A DNA stretch of 64,000 nt, from positions 186,075 to 250,074 of the forward strand of contig JBNGIQ010009000.1 in NCBI GenBank assembly GCA_049999765.1. The letters run 5' to 3'. Origin of the DNA: Phaeoceros laevis. Lineage: Eukaryota > Anthocerotophyta > Anthocerotopsida > Notothyladales. Each line of letters begins with the position of its first letter. The stretch's first letter is position 1. Below are positions 1-10,400 of this stretch, one piece after another. The notes under the pieces were generated by a model. That model saw only the letters and a program-made list of their open reading frames with translations. It ran no database searches and was not told the DNA's origin. Both the position numbers and the translations under genes were made by a program.

Positions 1-694
1 GGTGGATCTTCTGGGGCGTGCAGGTCATCTGGACGAGGCACTACAGATGGCCAAGACCATGCCCTTCCCACCCAACGCTGTAATGTGGCGAACTCTTTTA
101 GGTGCTTGTTGGAAGTGGAAGAACGTTGAGATTGGGCGACAGGCTTTTGAAGGTGCAATTAGCGTGGATGAAAAAGATGCTGCGTCTTATGTGCTGATGT
201 CCAACATATATGCAAGCGCTCAGATGTGGGAGGCGGCAAGGGAGTTGCAGGCAAAGAGAAAGAAATTGGGGGCATGGAAGAAGCCAGGCCAGAGCTGGTG
301 GACCGACATGTGTGGACTGGTGCATACGTTTGTTGTCGGGGACAAGGAGCATCCCGAGACTGAAGGTATCTATGCAAGGCTGGAACAGCTAGTCCCCAAA
401 ATGAAGAAGGCAGGATATGTGCCCCACCTGCAGTCGTCGTTGCTGGACTTGTCTGATGATGAAAAAGAAGCTGAATTATGTGGGCACAGCGAGAAGTTGG
501 CTATCGCATATGCCCTAAATAATACAGCAGATGGGACAACCATACGAATTGTGAAAAATCTTCGGGTATGTGAAGATTGCCACACAGCAACAGGTTACAT
601 ATCAAAAGTAGAAAAGCGAACTATTATCTGCCGGGATGCAAATCGCTTTCATGTCTTCAAGGGGGGAAAATGTTCGTGTGGGGACTACTGGTAG
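1..694 (+). CDS. PPR-DYW RNA-editing factor, C-terminal part (5' end outside window)
   Basis: This is the last 231 or so codons of a PPR-DYW protein; the reading frame is open to the left edge, so the gene begins before the window. What remains is the end of the PPR tract, the E1/E2 motifs, a PG box (KKPGQSWW) and a full DYW deaminase domain with the zinc-binding HSE, the CxxCH motif (CEDCH) and the terminal CSCGDYW, followed by TAG. Family knowledge: DYW domains are cytidine deaminases that convert C to U in organelle transcripts at sites chosen by the PPR tract. It is very similar to the next two genes downstream and is the first visible unit of a tandem array. No defect is seen in the visible part. 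Confidence 0.93.
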   Translation, partial: VDLLGRAGHLDEALQMAKTMPFPPNAVMWRTLLGACWKWKNVEIGRQAFEGAISVDEKDAASYVLMSNIYASAQMWEAARELQAKRKKLGAWKKPGQSWWTDMCGLVHTFVVGDKEHPETEGIYARLEQLVPKMKKAGYVPHLQSSLLDLSDDEKEAELCGHSEKLAIAYALNNTADGTTIRIVKNLRVCEDCHTATGYISKVEKRTIICRDANRFHVFKGGKCSCGDYW

Positions 695-2426
695 GTAATG
701 GTTTGAAGATGAGCTGAGTTGATATTCTCAGTGCAAGCTGGGTTGGGACCAGATCATGGACAACAATTTGCGATCCATTGATGGTCTGGATAGTGCTTAT
801 CAACATGCTTTATGATTACCGGCAGTATGTCCTTATCTGGTTGGGCCCCGTGTCAGGTACTTTCTGCATTTGAAGTAGTTGTAATTGCTTGTCTTTCTTT
901 GAGCAGTTGCCCAGGTAGTAAAAGGAAACGTGCACTTCTTTTGCTTAGAGCAACAAGTCTAAGCAGCCAAGCACTAAGGTGACAACAAAAGGGGAGTCAC
1001 ATGCTGCTCACTTGGCATCAGGGCAATTTTTTTGGCTTGGTTGCATGCAATCAGGTATGGGTTTCTCATGCTGGCAGGTGTCTTGACGCACTCGACAGGT
1101 TCATTGTTTGTGGTTGTTAAGAATACCATTTTGAAAGCTGGCTGCAGTTCATTGTGTTCTGTTCCTGTGGGGTGCTATGAGTAGAAACATCTCATGTCAA
1201 CCCCCTGAGTGTTTCTCCAGTTCCAACGGAAGTGCAAGCTCAGCTGGAATTCGAGACCTCCAATTCCGACTATTTTTACATCTTCCCTGGATTGTAACGA
1301 CGTTCAACTCTTCAACTGTTTCATCTCCACCGTAATGAAGTGCAATGCTCAGTTGAATTTGAGACCTCCAGTAGTGCGTACGTGATCTCTGCATTCTCTA
1401 TAGCAAAGCGAATAGGATTATCGACACTAACCTTTACAACTCTTCTTATCCAGGGACGACTTGAAATTGCAGAGCACTTGAGCCTACCAGAACCATGCAG
1501 GCGTCTCCAAATGCGAACGCAAACCTCCAAGGAAAAATGGAAGACAAAAATCACTTACTCTGAGTTACCAACCTATTGTCTCTCCTTTCCACCAACTTGC
1601 TAGTATGTCTTATGTAAAAGTCCCTCTCCAGAGAAACCAGCAAAGTGGCACATGAACTGATTAGGTTATTGCTTAGAGGCACATTTCAGTTCTCAGCACG
1701 TATACCTTAACATAAAACACGTGCGCTAATGACATATTCACACCAAAATAGCAATGCTCCTTTTTGACGTACCAGTGTCGCATGAAGGTCAATCACAGAC
1801 CTGCCGCACGGTTTCCGGCATGCCCAAGTGTTGGATGTTCTGGAGAGTGCAAGCGAGGACCCCTCCTAATCCCAAACAAGTTCTCTGGGGGGCGAGTCCC
1901 GGGCGACCCTTCAGTTGGTTGGATGAAGAGCACGAAAACCAGATACAATGACGCTGAAATGAAAGATTGGAAAACAGAAGAGATGGGCAACTTTGCTGTT
2001 TGAACTCGATGTGTGCAACCTGCGATGTGTCCAGCCTGCCTGACAGTGGTGGAGGGCAGAAGATCAACCACATGCTTCAAGAATGCGGACTGGCTCAGTC
2101 AGGTGTTGGCTACAGGATTACACTATGCTGCGTCACATATTTATGACGAGCTTGTGGTCGAGCTGCGTGCACTGTGCATACCACTACAAGACCACCAAGC
2201 AGAGCCAGCAATCCAAGCATTCTCTACAGACGAAGGACTCGCTCCAGAGGAGCAGCAGGAGTGTTTCGGCAACAATTTTTCTTACAGGTGTAGAATGTAC
2301 CGAGTGAGTCCGTCCAAATTCGAGTAAGGTAGATGCAATGAGAAGCTCGAGGCGGATTGTGCCTTTCGTGGCTGCAGGACAGGATTTCTGTAGACCGGAA
2401 AGACGGGGGGATCCTGCCAGCCCTTG
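695..2426. other. Intergenic: duplicated 3' and 5' flanks of PPR-DYW units
   Basis: No convincing gene is visible; the open frames are short and unlike known proteins. Around 855-970 lies a segment containing CTTTCTTTGAGCAGTTGC that recurs at the same distance after the other array copies (about 6445-6560, 11440-11550 and 16150-16235). A diverged direct repeat starts at about 1228 and 1337 (GAAGTGCAANCTCAG core, then GAGACCTCCA), and a related piece follows copy two at about 6809. From about 2270 the sequence matches the region before copy four (about 13120 on), including a possible 5' UTR intron acceptor (TTTTTCTTACAG). Confidence 0.6.
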
Positions 2427-5400
2427 ATGATGACCGCCGGACTGGATTTCAAGCTGACGGGCGTGGCCCTCAGCAGTGTTGATTTGCCATCCGCCCCCCC
2501 TCCGACGCAGCGCGTGGAAGGAGTAGTACCCGAGATGAGTGGGTTTGAAGCCCTGAGCAGCCCAGCAGGAAAGGTCTGGCCTGCACAAACTTCTGCATCC
2601 ATTAAACACAACGCGATACCTCCAAAAGTGCTGCAGGAGGCCTTGTGGAAACAGTTTTTTGCAGATCGGACGCAGTGGTGGGACTACAGATGGAGCAAGC
2701 CCACTCCTCGGCATCCTGATTTTAAACACAAGGAGTCCAAGGTTGCGCTGTGGCTAAACAGTCGGCACAAGCCTGCTTGGGTGGACTTGCAGATAGCCAC
2801 ATTGGACGCTGGAGTGAAGACGACTGACGAGTCTGGATCCACCTCATGTCGAAAGCATGGAGCTTTTGCAGCCAATGACGGCCATATGGAGATCGAAATG
2901 TGCCGGAAACTATGTGAGGATGGACGGATTTCTGACGCTGTGGATGCGTTAGACCAAATGGTGCAGGGAGGACGACACGTACCCAACAATCTCTTCTATC
3001 GCGTCCTCAAGAGGTGCATCAGGAACAAAAACCTTGTTCTGGGCAGACGCATCCATGGTCTGACTGTGAAAAGTGGGTATGAAGGAGACTCATTCTTGGC
3101 CACCCACCTCATCGGTCTGTACGCTTCACATGGGAGGTTGGAGGAAGCAATGCGAGTGTTTACCGAAGTCTCTGAACCGGACGCTTATAACTGGGCAACC
3201 ATCATCTTCGCATATGCGAGGCACGGAGAGGCTGCCGAGGCTGCAGACGCTATACGACTGTATCGACAAATGTGCGGATCAAGCACTGTTAAACCCGACG
3301 ACCGAATCTATTTGGCAGTGCTGAAAGCTTGTGCTACTGCGGGAGATTTAGTTGCCGGCAAGGACGTCCATGCTCATATTCTTGCGAGTCCAGGGAAGCC
3401 AGGTAGATTTGTTCAATCTGGGCTGGTTAACATGTATGCGAAGTGCGATAGCTTAGAGGATGCTCGCAGAGTGTTTGACAAACTTGTTGACAGGGATGTC
3501 GTAACATGGAATGCAATGATTGCGGGGTATGCCAAGCACGGGATGGGTCAGGAAGCCCTTAAGCTTTACAGGAGTATGCAGCAAGAAGGCCTTACAGCTC
3601 CCAATTCTGTTACATATGTATGCTTGCTGCAGGCATGTGCCTGTGCAGGTGAACAAGCTCTTGATGATGGAAAGCGTCTGCATGGACAGATTGAGGAACG
3701 ACGACTGCAAGTGGATGTGGTTCTAGGCGGCAGCTTGGTTAACATGTATGCGAAATGTGGTAGCTTGGGGGATGCTCGCAGCGTGTTTGACAAATTGCCA
3801 GAAAGGAATGTTGTGGCATGGACCGCAATGCTTGCAGGTTATGCCCAGCAGGGGATGGGTCAGCAAGCCCTCAGTCTTTACAGGAGTATGCAACAGGAGG
3901 GCCTAAGTCTTCCTGATTCTGTCACATATGTGTGCCTTCTGCAAGCATGTGCCAGTGTAGGAGTGGGAGCAATTGACGAAGGAAAGCACCTGCACGCACA
4001 GATCGAAGAGCGAGGTCTGGAAAAAGATGTGGTTCTAGGCTGCAGCTTGGTAAACATGTATGCAAAATGTGGTAGCTTGGAGGATGCTCGTGGCGTATTT
4101 GACAAACTTCCAGAGAGGAATATCGCAGCATGTAATGCGATGCTTGCAGGGTATGCTCAGCAGGGGATGGGTCACAAAGCCCTTAATCTTTACAGCAATA
4201 TGCAACAGGAAGGCGTCACTCCTCCTGATTCTGTTACATATGTTTCCCTGCTGCAAGCATGTGCCAGCATAGGTGCAGGAGCTCTTGATGAGGGAAAGCA
4301 GCTGCATGCCCAAATCAGAGAAGGAGGACTGCAAGAGGATGTAGTTCTTGGCGGCAGCTTGGTTAACATGTATGCAAAGTGTGGTAGCTTGGAGGAAGCT
4401 CGCTGCCTGTTTGACAAACTTTCCGACAGGGATGTTGTAACATGGACTGCGATGATTGCAGGTTATGCCCAGCAGGGTAAGGGTCAGGAAGTCCGAAGCC
4501 TCTACTGGAGTATGCAACAGGAAGGACTTACTCCTCCTGACTGCATAACATATGTATGCCTGCTGCAGGCATGTGCTAGTGTAGGTGTAGAGGCTCTTGA
4601 TGAGGGCAAGCAGCTGCATGCGCAGATTAAAGAACGGGGATTGCAAGGGGATGTGGTTGTAGGCGGGAGTTTGATTAACATGTATGCAAAGTGTGGTAGG
4701 TTGGAGGATGCTCGCAACGTATTTAATAATCTTCCAGAGAGGAATATTGTAGCATATAATGCGATGCTTGCAGGGTATGCCCAACAGGGAATGGGTGAGG
4801 AAGCCCTTAGTCTTTACAGAAGTATGCAACAAGTCGGCCCTACTCCTCCCAATTCCGTTACCTATGTATGCCTGTTGCAGGCATGTGCAAGTGTAGGTGT
4901 AGGAGCTCTTGTTGAGGGAAAGCAGTTACATGCACAGGTTAAAGAGCGTGGACTGCAAGAGGATGTGGTCGTAGGTGGTAGCTTAGTTAACATGTATGCA
5001 AAGTGTGGTGGCTTGGAGGATGCTTGCCGACTGTTCGACAAACTTGCAGAGAAGAATATTGTAGTGTGTAATGCGATGCTTGCAGGGTACGCCCAGCAGG
5101 GGATGTGTCAGGAAGCCCTTAGTCTTTATAGCAGTATGCAACAGGAATACCTCACTCCTCCTGATTCTGTTACATATGTATGCCTGCTGCAGGCATGTGC
5201 AGCTGTAGCAGCTCTGCCACTGGGAGAGCAGCTGCATGCAGAGATCGAGGAACGAGGAGTGCAAGCTGATACAATTGTGGGAGCAGCCCTGGTCAATATG
5301 TATGCAAAGTGTGGCAGCATGTACGATGCACAGCGGGTGTTTGATTCACTGCCTGAAAAAAGCGTTGAGGCTTGGGGTGCCCTTATTAGTGGATATAGCC

Positions 5401-6290
5401 GCCAAGGAGATAGTCAGGTCGTGTTTGACTTGCTTAACACGATGAGACTAGAAGGCTCACAGCCTGATAGTATCACCTTTCTTAGTGTGCTGACAGTGTG
5501 CAGTCATGCCGGTTTAGTGGACAAGGGCCGAAAGTACTTTGAGGCGATGATTACAGATTGTGGCATCACTGCAACCGTGGAGCACTTCATATGCATGGTG
5601 GATCTTCTGGGGCGTGCAGGTCATCTGACTGAGGCGCTGCAGATGGCCAAGACCATGCCTTTCCCTCCCAATGATGTCCTGTGGCGTACTCTCTTAGGTG
5701 CTTGTCGGAAATGGAAGAATGTTGAGATTGGGCAGCAGGCTTTCAAGGGTGCAATTAGCGTGGATGAAAACGATGCTGCATCTTATGTCTTGATGTCCAA
5801 CATTTATGCAAGCGCTGAGATGTGGGAGGCGGCAAAGGAGATGCAGGCAAAGAGAAAAAAACTGGGGGCATGGAAGAAGCCAGGCCAGAGCTGGTGGACT
5901 GACATGGGTGGACTGGTGCATACATTTCTTGTTGGGGACAAGAAGCATGCTGAGAGTGAAGGTATCTATGCAAGGCTGGAACATCTAGTCCCCAAAATGA
6001 AGAAGGAAGGATATGTGCCCCACCTGCAGTCGTCGTTGCTGAACATATCGGATGATGAGAAGGAAGCCGAGTTGTGTGGGCACAGTGAAAAATTGGCTAT
6101 TGCTTATGCCCTGAATAAGACAGCAGATGGGACAACGATACGGATTGTGAAAAATCTTCGGGTATGTGAGGACTGTCACATAGCAACAGGTTACATATCA
6201 AAAGTAGAAAAGCGAACTATCATCTGCCGGGATGCAAGTCGCTTCCATGTCTTCAAGGAGGGGAAATGTTCGTGTGGGGACTACTGGTAG
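2427..6290 (+). CDS. PDF-motif PPR-DYW RNA-editing factor, array copy 2
   Basis: Intronless gene for about 1287 aa. The first ATG of the open frame (ATGATGACC) is chosen; it aligns with the start of copy three. Residues 1-70 are a leader of unclear targeting. Residues about 73-120 carry a W-x2-FF ... QWWD ... HPDFKHK ... ALWLN ... KPAW module that resembles the PDF motif of OSB organellar ssDNA-binding proteins. A long PLS-type PPR tract follows, with seven S-type repeats containing MYAKC and a 312-bp (104-codon) period, then E1/E2, the PG box KKPGQSWW and a DYW domain with HSE, CEDCH and terminal GDYW. Expected role: site-specific C-to-U editing in chloroplasts or mitochondria. The PDF-like module is not a normal part of DYW proteins. 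All visible catalytic residues are kept. Confidence 0.93.
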   Translation: MMTAGLDFKLTGVALSSVDLPSAPPPTQRVEGVVPEMSGFEALSSPAGKVWPAQTSASIKHNAIPPKVLQEALWKQFFADRTQWWDYRWSKPTPRHPDFKHKESKVALWLNSRHKPAWVDLQIATLDAGVKTTDESGSTSCRKHGAFAANDGHMEIEMCRKLCEDGRISDAVDALDQMVQGGRHVPNNLFYRVLKRCIRNKNLVLGRRIHGLTVKSGYEGDSFLATHLIGLYASHGRLEEAMRVFTEVSEPDAYNWATIIFAYARHGEAAEAADAIRLYRQMCGSSTVKPDDRIYLAVLKACATAGDLVAGKDVHAHILASPGKPGRFVQSGLVNMYAKCDSLEDARRVFDKLVDRDVVTWNAMIAGYAKHGMGQEALKLYRSMQQEGLTAPNSVTYVCLLQACACAGEQALDDGKRLHGQIEERRLQVDVVLGGSLVNMYAKCGSLGDARSVFDKLPERNVVAWTAMLAGYAQQGMGQQALSLYRSMQQEGLSLPDSVTYVCLLQACASVGVGAIDEGKHLHAQIEERGLEKDVVLGCSLVNMYAKCGSLEDARGVFDKLPERNIAACNAMLAGYAQQGMGHKALNLYSNMQQEGVTPPDSVTYVSLLQACASIGAGALDEGKQLHAQIREGGLQEDVVLGGSLVNMYAKCGSLEEARCLFDKLSDRDVVTWTAMIAGYAQQGKGQEVRSLYWSMQQEGLTPPDCITYVCLLQACASVGVEALDEGKQLHAQIKERGLQGDVVVGGSLINMYAKCGRLEDARNVFNNLPERNIVAYNAMLAGYAQQGMGEEALSLYRSMQQVGPTPPNSVTYVCLLQACASVGVGALVEGKQLHAQVKERGLQEDVVVGGSLVNMYAKCGGLEDACRLFDKLAEKNIVVCNAMLAGYAQQGMCQEALSLYSSMQQEYLTPPDSVTYVCLLQACAAVAALPLGEQLHAEIEERGVQADTIVGAALVNMYAKCGSMYDAQRVFDSLPEKSVEAWGALISGYSRQGDSQVVFDLLNTMRLEGSQPDSITFLSVLTVCSHAGLVDKGRKYFEAMITDCGITATVEHFICMVDLLGRAGHLTEALQMAKTMPFPPNDVLWRTLLGACRKWKNVEIGQQAFKGAISVDENDAASYVLMSNIYASAEMWEAAKEMQAKRKKLGAWKKPGQSWWTDMGGLVHTFLVGDKKHAESEGIYARLEHLVPKMKKEGYVPHLQSSLLNISDDEKEAELCGHSEKLAIAYALNKTADGTTIRIVKNLRVCEDCHIATGYISKVEKRTIICRDASRFHVFKEGKCSCGDYW

Positions 6291-7440
6291 GTCACGGTTT
6301 AAAATGCTGCATAAAGGCTAGGTTCTCTTCTCTGTGCAACCAGATCGTCAGCAACATTGAAGGAGTGGCCGGTCCTGATCGGCATTGCTCAACCATCAGC
6401 CGCGGTATGTTTTCACGATGTGGAATGTTGCTTTTACCCCCATCTCATGTGCCAGCTGCTTTCAGAGTAGGTGTAATTGCCTCTGTCTTTCTTTGAGCAG
6501 TTGCCTTAGGTGGTAATAAGAAACATGCGTCTTTGGTGTGTAGAGCAACCAATTAAAGAAGTCTTCCACTGAGTCACATACTGCTCATATCGCTTGACTG
6601 TAGAGCCTAAATCAGGCTGGGTGAAATGTTTCTAAGGTATGATTTCTCATGCTCACAGCTTTCAACGTATATCCTACACAGTTCATTGCATAAGGTTGTA
6701 AAAAAAGTGTTTACATATTGAATGCTGGCTGCAGCTTGTTATGCCCGGAGTGCGCGGACTAGAAACATGTCAGGTCAAGCTAAAACGTCGAATTATCCAA
6801 TCCTGAGGGAAGTGCAACCTCAGCTGTGAGAAGTTGAGAACTTCAGCGCACGTACGTTATCTCTGGTCAAACTGAGGCTTCCACGGATAACAATAACGAC
6901 AATAACGAGATTGCAACTCTGTGCAGCTACGGATCACCCGGAACGGAAGGGCACAAGAGCCCATGAGGATAGCCATAACATGCAACCTCAAATCTTGTCG
7001 GGGTTGTCGAGGTCCTTGTGATGTCGCATGTCAGCACCTCAGTGCCAGCCCGGATGAATGATGCAATAATTGCACTTTGAGTACAATGTCTAAATCTAAC
7101 TCCCACGCTGGTTTGAACCTTGAGGGGTGGTGGGGGAGTACAGGCATTGACTACCAATCCCCACGCTGCTGCGTATCCTGAGCTAAAGCTTCGTCACAGG
7201 ATTCTGATGGCTGGCGTGTTATCGGGCTGCAGAAGCTGCACCTACGACGGCAAGAAGAATGAGGAGAAACAGCCTTGCAGACTCTGCAGAGCTGCGCAAC
7301 CTCTAACAAACTGGAGGATTCCCTCCCTAACGCCTGCAACAGTATTTGCAGCAACTGTTTTTGTCTCAAGTGTGTCCGTCCATGGCGGCAGGGGCACAGA
7401 GGAAACGACTTGTGCAGGCCGGGAAGACAGGGGCTAGCGG
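6291..7440. other. Intergenic spacer between PPR-DYW copies 2 and 3
   Basis: I see no gene. The left part (to about 6880) is related to the flank after copy one. The right end (about 7340-7440) is a diverged version of the 5' flank of copies two and four. Confidence 0.55.
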
Positions 7441-10400
7441 ATGATGGCAGCTGGACTGGATTTGACGCCAACCGGCGCGGCACACGGTATTTGCTTGCCA
7501 CCAATGACAACGCTGACGCACTGCGTGCAAGGACTAGTACCAGAGATTGGGAGGTTTGAAGCCGTGTGCCGCTCAGCAGGAAAGGTGTCGTCTGAAAAAG
7601 ATTCTGTATCCAGTGGAAAGGAAGCAATGCCTTCAGAAGAAGAGCAGCAAGAGGTGGTATGGAAGCAGTTCTTTGTCGATCCGACACAGTGGTGGGACAG
7701 CAAACGGAGCAAGGCGACTCTCCCGCATCCTGATTTTAACGACAAGGAATCTGAGGTTGTGATGACGGTAGACAATGGGCAGAAGCCTGCTTGGGTGGAG
7801 TCGCAGCTAGCCAAGTTCGACGCTGGGAGGAAGACGACTTCCATGTCTAGATCCTCCTCAGTTCCAGGGCGTAAAGCTTTCGCAGCACATCGGGGCCAAT
7901 TGGAGCTCGGAAAATTGAGGAAATTATGTGACGATGGACTGGTTTCTGATGCTGTGGAAGCATTGGACCATCTGGTGCAGCGAGGATGCCATGTACCCAA
8001 CAATCTATTCTATCGGGTCCTCAAGAGGTGTAGCAAGGACAAGGACCTGGTTTTGATCAGACGCATCCATGCTCTCACTGTGAAAGGCGGTTTTCAAGGA
8101 AATGCATTTTTGGCCACTCACCTCATCGGTCTGTACGCTTCGCATGGGAGGTTGGAGGAAGCAAGGCAAGTGTTCGCGGAAGTCTCGAAACCAGACGCTT
8201 ATAACTGGGCTACCATCATTTTCGCATATGTTCGACATGGAGTGGCTGCTGAGGCTATACAACTCTATCGACAAATGTGCGTGTCAACCACCGTTAAACC
8301 GGACGATCGGATCTATTCAGCTGTTCTGAAAGCTTGTGCCTCTGCGGGAGATTTAATTGCTGGAAAGGACGTCCACGCTCATATTCTTGCTAGCTCAGGG
8401 AAGCCAGGTAGATTTGTTCAAGCTGGGCTCGTTAACATGTATGCAAAGTGTGGTTGCTTAGAGGATGCTCGCAGACTGTTCGACAAACTTTCAAACAGGG
8501 ATGTTGTAACATGGACGGCCATGATTGCAGGGTATGCCCAGCAGGGACTGGGTCACGAAGCTCTTAGTCTTTACAGGACTATGCAACAGGAACGCCTCAC
8601 TCCTCCCGATTCTGTGACATATGTATGCTTGCTTCAGGCCTGTGCCAGTGTAGGTGTTGAAGCACTTGATGAGGGGAAGCAGCTACATATACAGATCAAA
8701 GAACGAGGACTGCAAGAAGATCTGGTGCTAGGCGGCAGCCTTCTTAATATGTATGCAAAGTGTGGCAGCTTGAGGGAGGCTCGCAGCGTGTTTGACAAAC
8801 TTCCAAGGAGGAATGTTGTAACCTGGACCGCAATGCTTGCAGGTTATGTGCAGCAGGGGATGGGTCAGGAAGCCCTCAGTCTTTATAGAAGTATGCAACA
8901 GGGAGGCCACACTTCTCCCAACTCTGTGACGTATGTATGCCTGCTGCAGGCATGTGCTTGTGTAGGTGTAGGAGCCCTTGATGAGGGAATGCAGCTCCAC
9001 GCACAGATTGAAAGACGAGGACTGCAAGAGGATGTGGTTCTAGGTGGCAGCCTGGTTAACATGTATGCAAAGTGTGGTAGCTTGGAGGATGCTCGCACAG
9101 TGTTTGACAAACTTCCAGAGAGAAATGTTGTAGCATGGACAGCAATGGTTGCAGGTTATGCCCAGCAGGGGATGGGTAAGGAAGCCCTTGATCTATACAG
9201 CACTATGCAACAAGAAGGCCTCACTCCTCCCAATTCTGTTACATATCTATGCCTGCTGCAGGCCTGTGCCAGTGTAGGTGTAGCCGCTCTGGATGAAGGA
9301 AAGCAGCTGCATGCAGAGATCAAAAACCAAGGCCTGCAAGAGGATCTGGGCCTAGGTGGCAGCTTGGTTAACATGTACGCAAAGTGCGGGAGCCTAGAGG
9401 ATGCTCGCATTGTGTTCGACAAGCTTCCGGCCGGGGATGTTGTAACCTGGACCGCGATGATTGCTGGGTATGCCCAGCAGGGGATGGGTCAGGAAGCCCT
9501 TAGTCTTTATAGAAGTATGCAAGAGGAAGACCTCAGCCCTCCCGATTGTGTCACATATGTGAGCCTGCTGCAGGCATGTGCCAGTGTAGGTGTCGAAGCT
9601 CTTGATGAGGGGAAGCAGCTGCATGCACAGGTCAAAAAACGAGGACTGCAAGAGGATGTGGTTCTAGGCGGCAGCTTGGTTAACATGTATGCAAAGTGTG
9701 GTAGCTTAGAGAATGCTCGGAATGTGTTCGACGAAATTCCTGAGAGGAATATTGTAGCATGTAATGCGATGCTTTCTGGCTATGCCCAGCAGGGGATGGG
9801 TCAGGAAGCCCTTAGTCTTTACAATAGTATGCAACGGGAAGGCCTCACTCCTCCCAGTTCAGTTACATATGTGTGCCTGCTGCAGGCGTGTGCCAGTTTA
9901 GGTGCAGGAGCTCTTAATCAGGGAAAGCAGCTGCATGCACACATCCAAGAACAAGGATTACAAGATGATGTGGTTCTTGGCGGCAGTTTGGTTAACATGT
10001 ATGCAAAGTGTGGTAGCTTGGGGGATGCTCGCAGTGTGTTTGACAACCATCCAGAGAGGAATACTGTAACATGGAATGCCATGCTTGCAGGGTACGCCCA
10101 GCAGGGGATGTGCCAAGAGGCCCTTAGTCTCTACAGCAGTATGCAAGAGGAAGGCCTCACGCCCAATTCAGTCACATTTGTTTGCCTGCTGCAGGCATGT
10201 GCAGCTGTAGCAGCTCTTCCTTTGGGAGAGCAGCTGCATGGAGAGATTGAGAAACGAGGACTGCTAGCCGATAGCGTTGTGGGAGCAGCATTGGTCAACA
10301 TGTACGCAAAGTGTGGGAGCATGTATGATTCACAGCGGGTGTTTGATTCACTACCTGAAAGAAGCGTTGAAGCTTGGGGTGCACTACTTAGTGGATATGC

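Noticed and set aside
2184-2729. 181-codon minus-strand ORF overlapping the start of PPR copy 2
   Set aside because: It is the antisense shadow of the PPR coding region and its duplicated flank; a similar shadow occurs at copy 4.
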